Below, in pieces: positions 63,970 through 64,000 of a DNA stretch of 64,000 nucleotides. This DNA comes from Methanospirillum stamsii (GTDB taxonomy: Archaea; Halobacteriota; Methanomicrobia; Methanomicrobiales; Methanospirillaceae), in the NCBI RefSeq assembly GCF_046244385.1, contig NZ_CP176366.1:3720001-3784000 (forward strand), read 5' to 3'. Each line of letters starts with the position of its first letter. The stretch's first letter is position 1. Made by a program: the position numbers and the translations under genes. The notes below the pieces were generated by a model. It was not told the origin of the DNA, searched no databases, and saw only the letters and a list, made by a program, of their open reading frames with translations.

Positions 63970-64000
63970 TTTTGAATGTACAGGAACTGAACTTTTTATA
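63966..64000 (+). CDS. ABC transporter ATPase, N-terminal start only (window edge)
   Basis: ATG 63966 overlaps the permease stop. The visible codons MILNVQELNFL match the opening beta strand of FecE/BtuD ATPases; the Walker motifs lie beyond the window. It completes the secreted-FmdE, binding protein, permease and ATPase operon. Confidence 0.8.
   Translation, partial: MILNVQELNFL

Overview
The window looks like chromosome of a methanogenic archaeon of the Methanomicrobiales, most likely Methanospirillum or a close relative. This is inferred from gene content: archaeal type IV pilins with the Pilin_N leader, a FlaI/GspE-type pilus ATPase with a TadC-like membrane partner, two FmdE-family proteins, CobN- and CbiK-type tetrapyrrole metal chelatase homologues, an acylphosphatase with a heptad-repeat tail, and Rpn/AAA-ATPase families common in that genus. 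Genes are tightly packed with many ATGA, GTGA or TAATG overlaps. No tRNA, rRNA or CRISPR array was seen.

Bases 1 to about 18900 are an insertion-sequence and toxin-antitoxin graveyard. An IS21 element (left part outside the window) sits inside an IS1634-type element. A second, complete IS21 (6-bp target duplication CACTTC) splits a MNT nucleotidyltransferase gene. An IS630 sits inside a nonsense-mutated IS110. A second IS630 copy in the opposite orientation sits at codon 3 of a PIN toxin gene. An IS701-type element splits an acylphosphatase/coiled-coil gene. Around them lie a YgiT/DUF4258 pair, hicB with a frameshifted hicA, a frameshifted excisionase-type HTH gene and an AbiEi antitoxin pseudogene. 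An HNH nuclease and a HIT hydrolase, overlapping by 13 nt, look intact.

Bases 18900-25600 hold a lone response regulator and a four-gene pilus-type operon: an unusually long secretion ATPase, a TadC-like protein and two pilin-like proteins. Bases 25600-34000 hold a methyltransferase, a corrinoid adenosyltransferase, a stand-alone protein matching only the N-terminal third of CobN, a BtuF/BtuC-type pair without ATPase, an Rpn-type nuclease and a lipoprotein. Two pilins follow (34306-35538), then full-length IS701-type and IS1634-type elements with clean target duplications (TTAA and TGAGT).

Bases 39800-64000 are dominated by metal, corrinoid or tetrapyrrole handling: full-length CobN, a CbiK-like protein lacking two expected metal ligands, a TIM-barrel protein, a BtuF/BtuC/BtuD set, a NifS-like desulfurase operon, a MarR-methyltransferase fusion with a palindromic operator, FmdE, and a polycistron of secreted FmdE-like protein, binding protein, permease and ATPase (the last cut by the window edge). 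Two further pilins, a VapBC pair and a frameshifted AAA-ATPase/nuclease gene are interspersed. The working interpretation is a surface-active island (pili plus several metal-cofactor uptake systems) next to a mobile-element sink; the transported ligands cannot be read from sequence alone.
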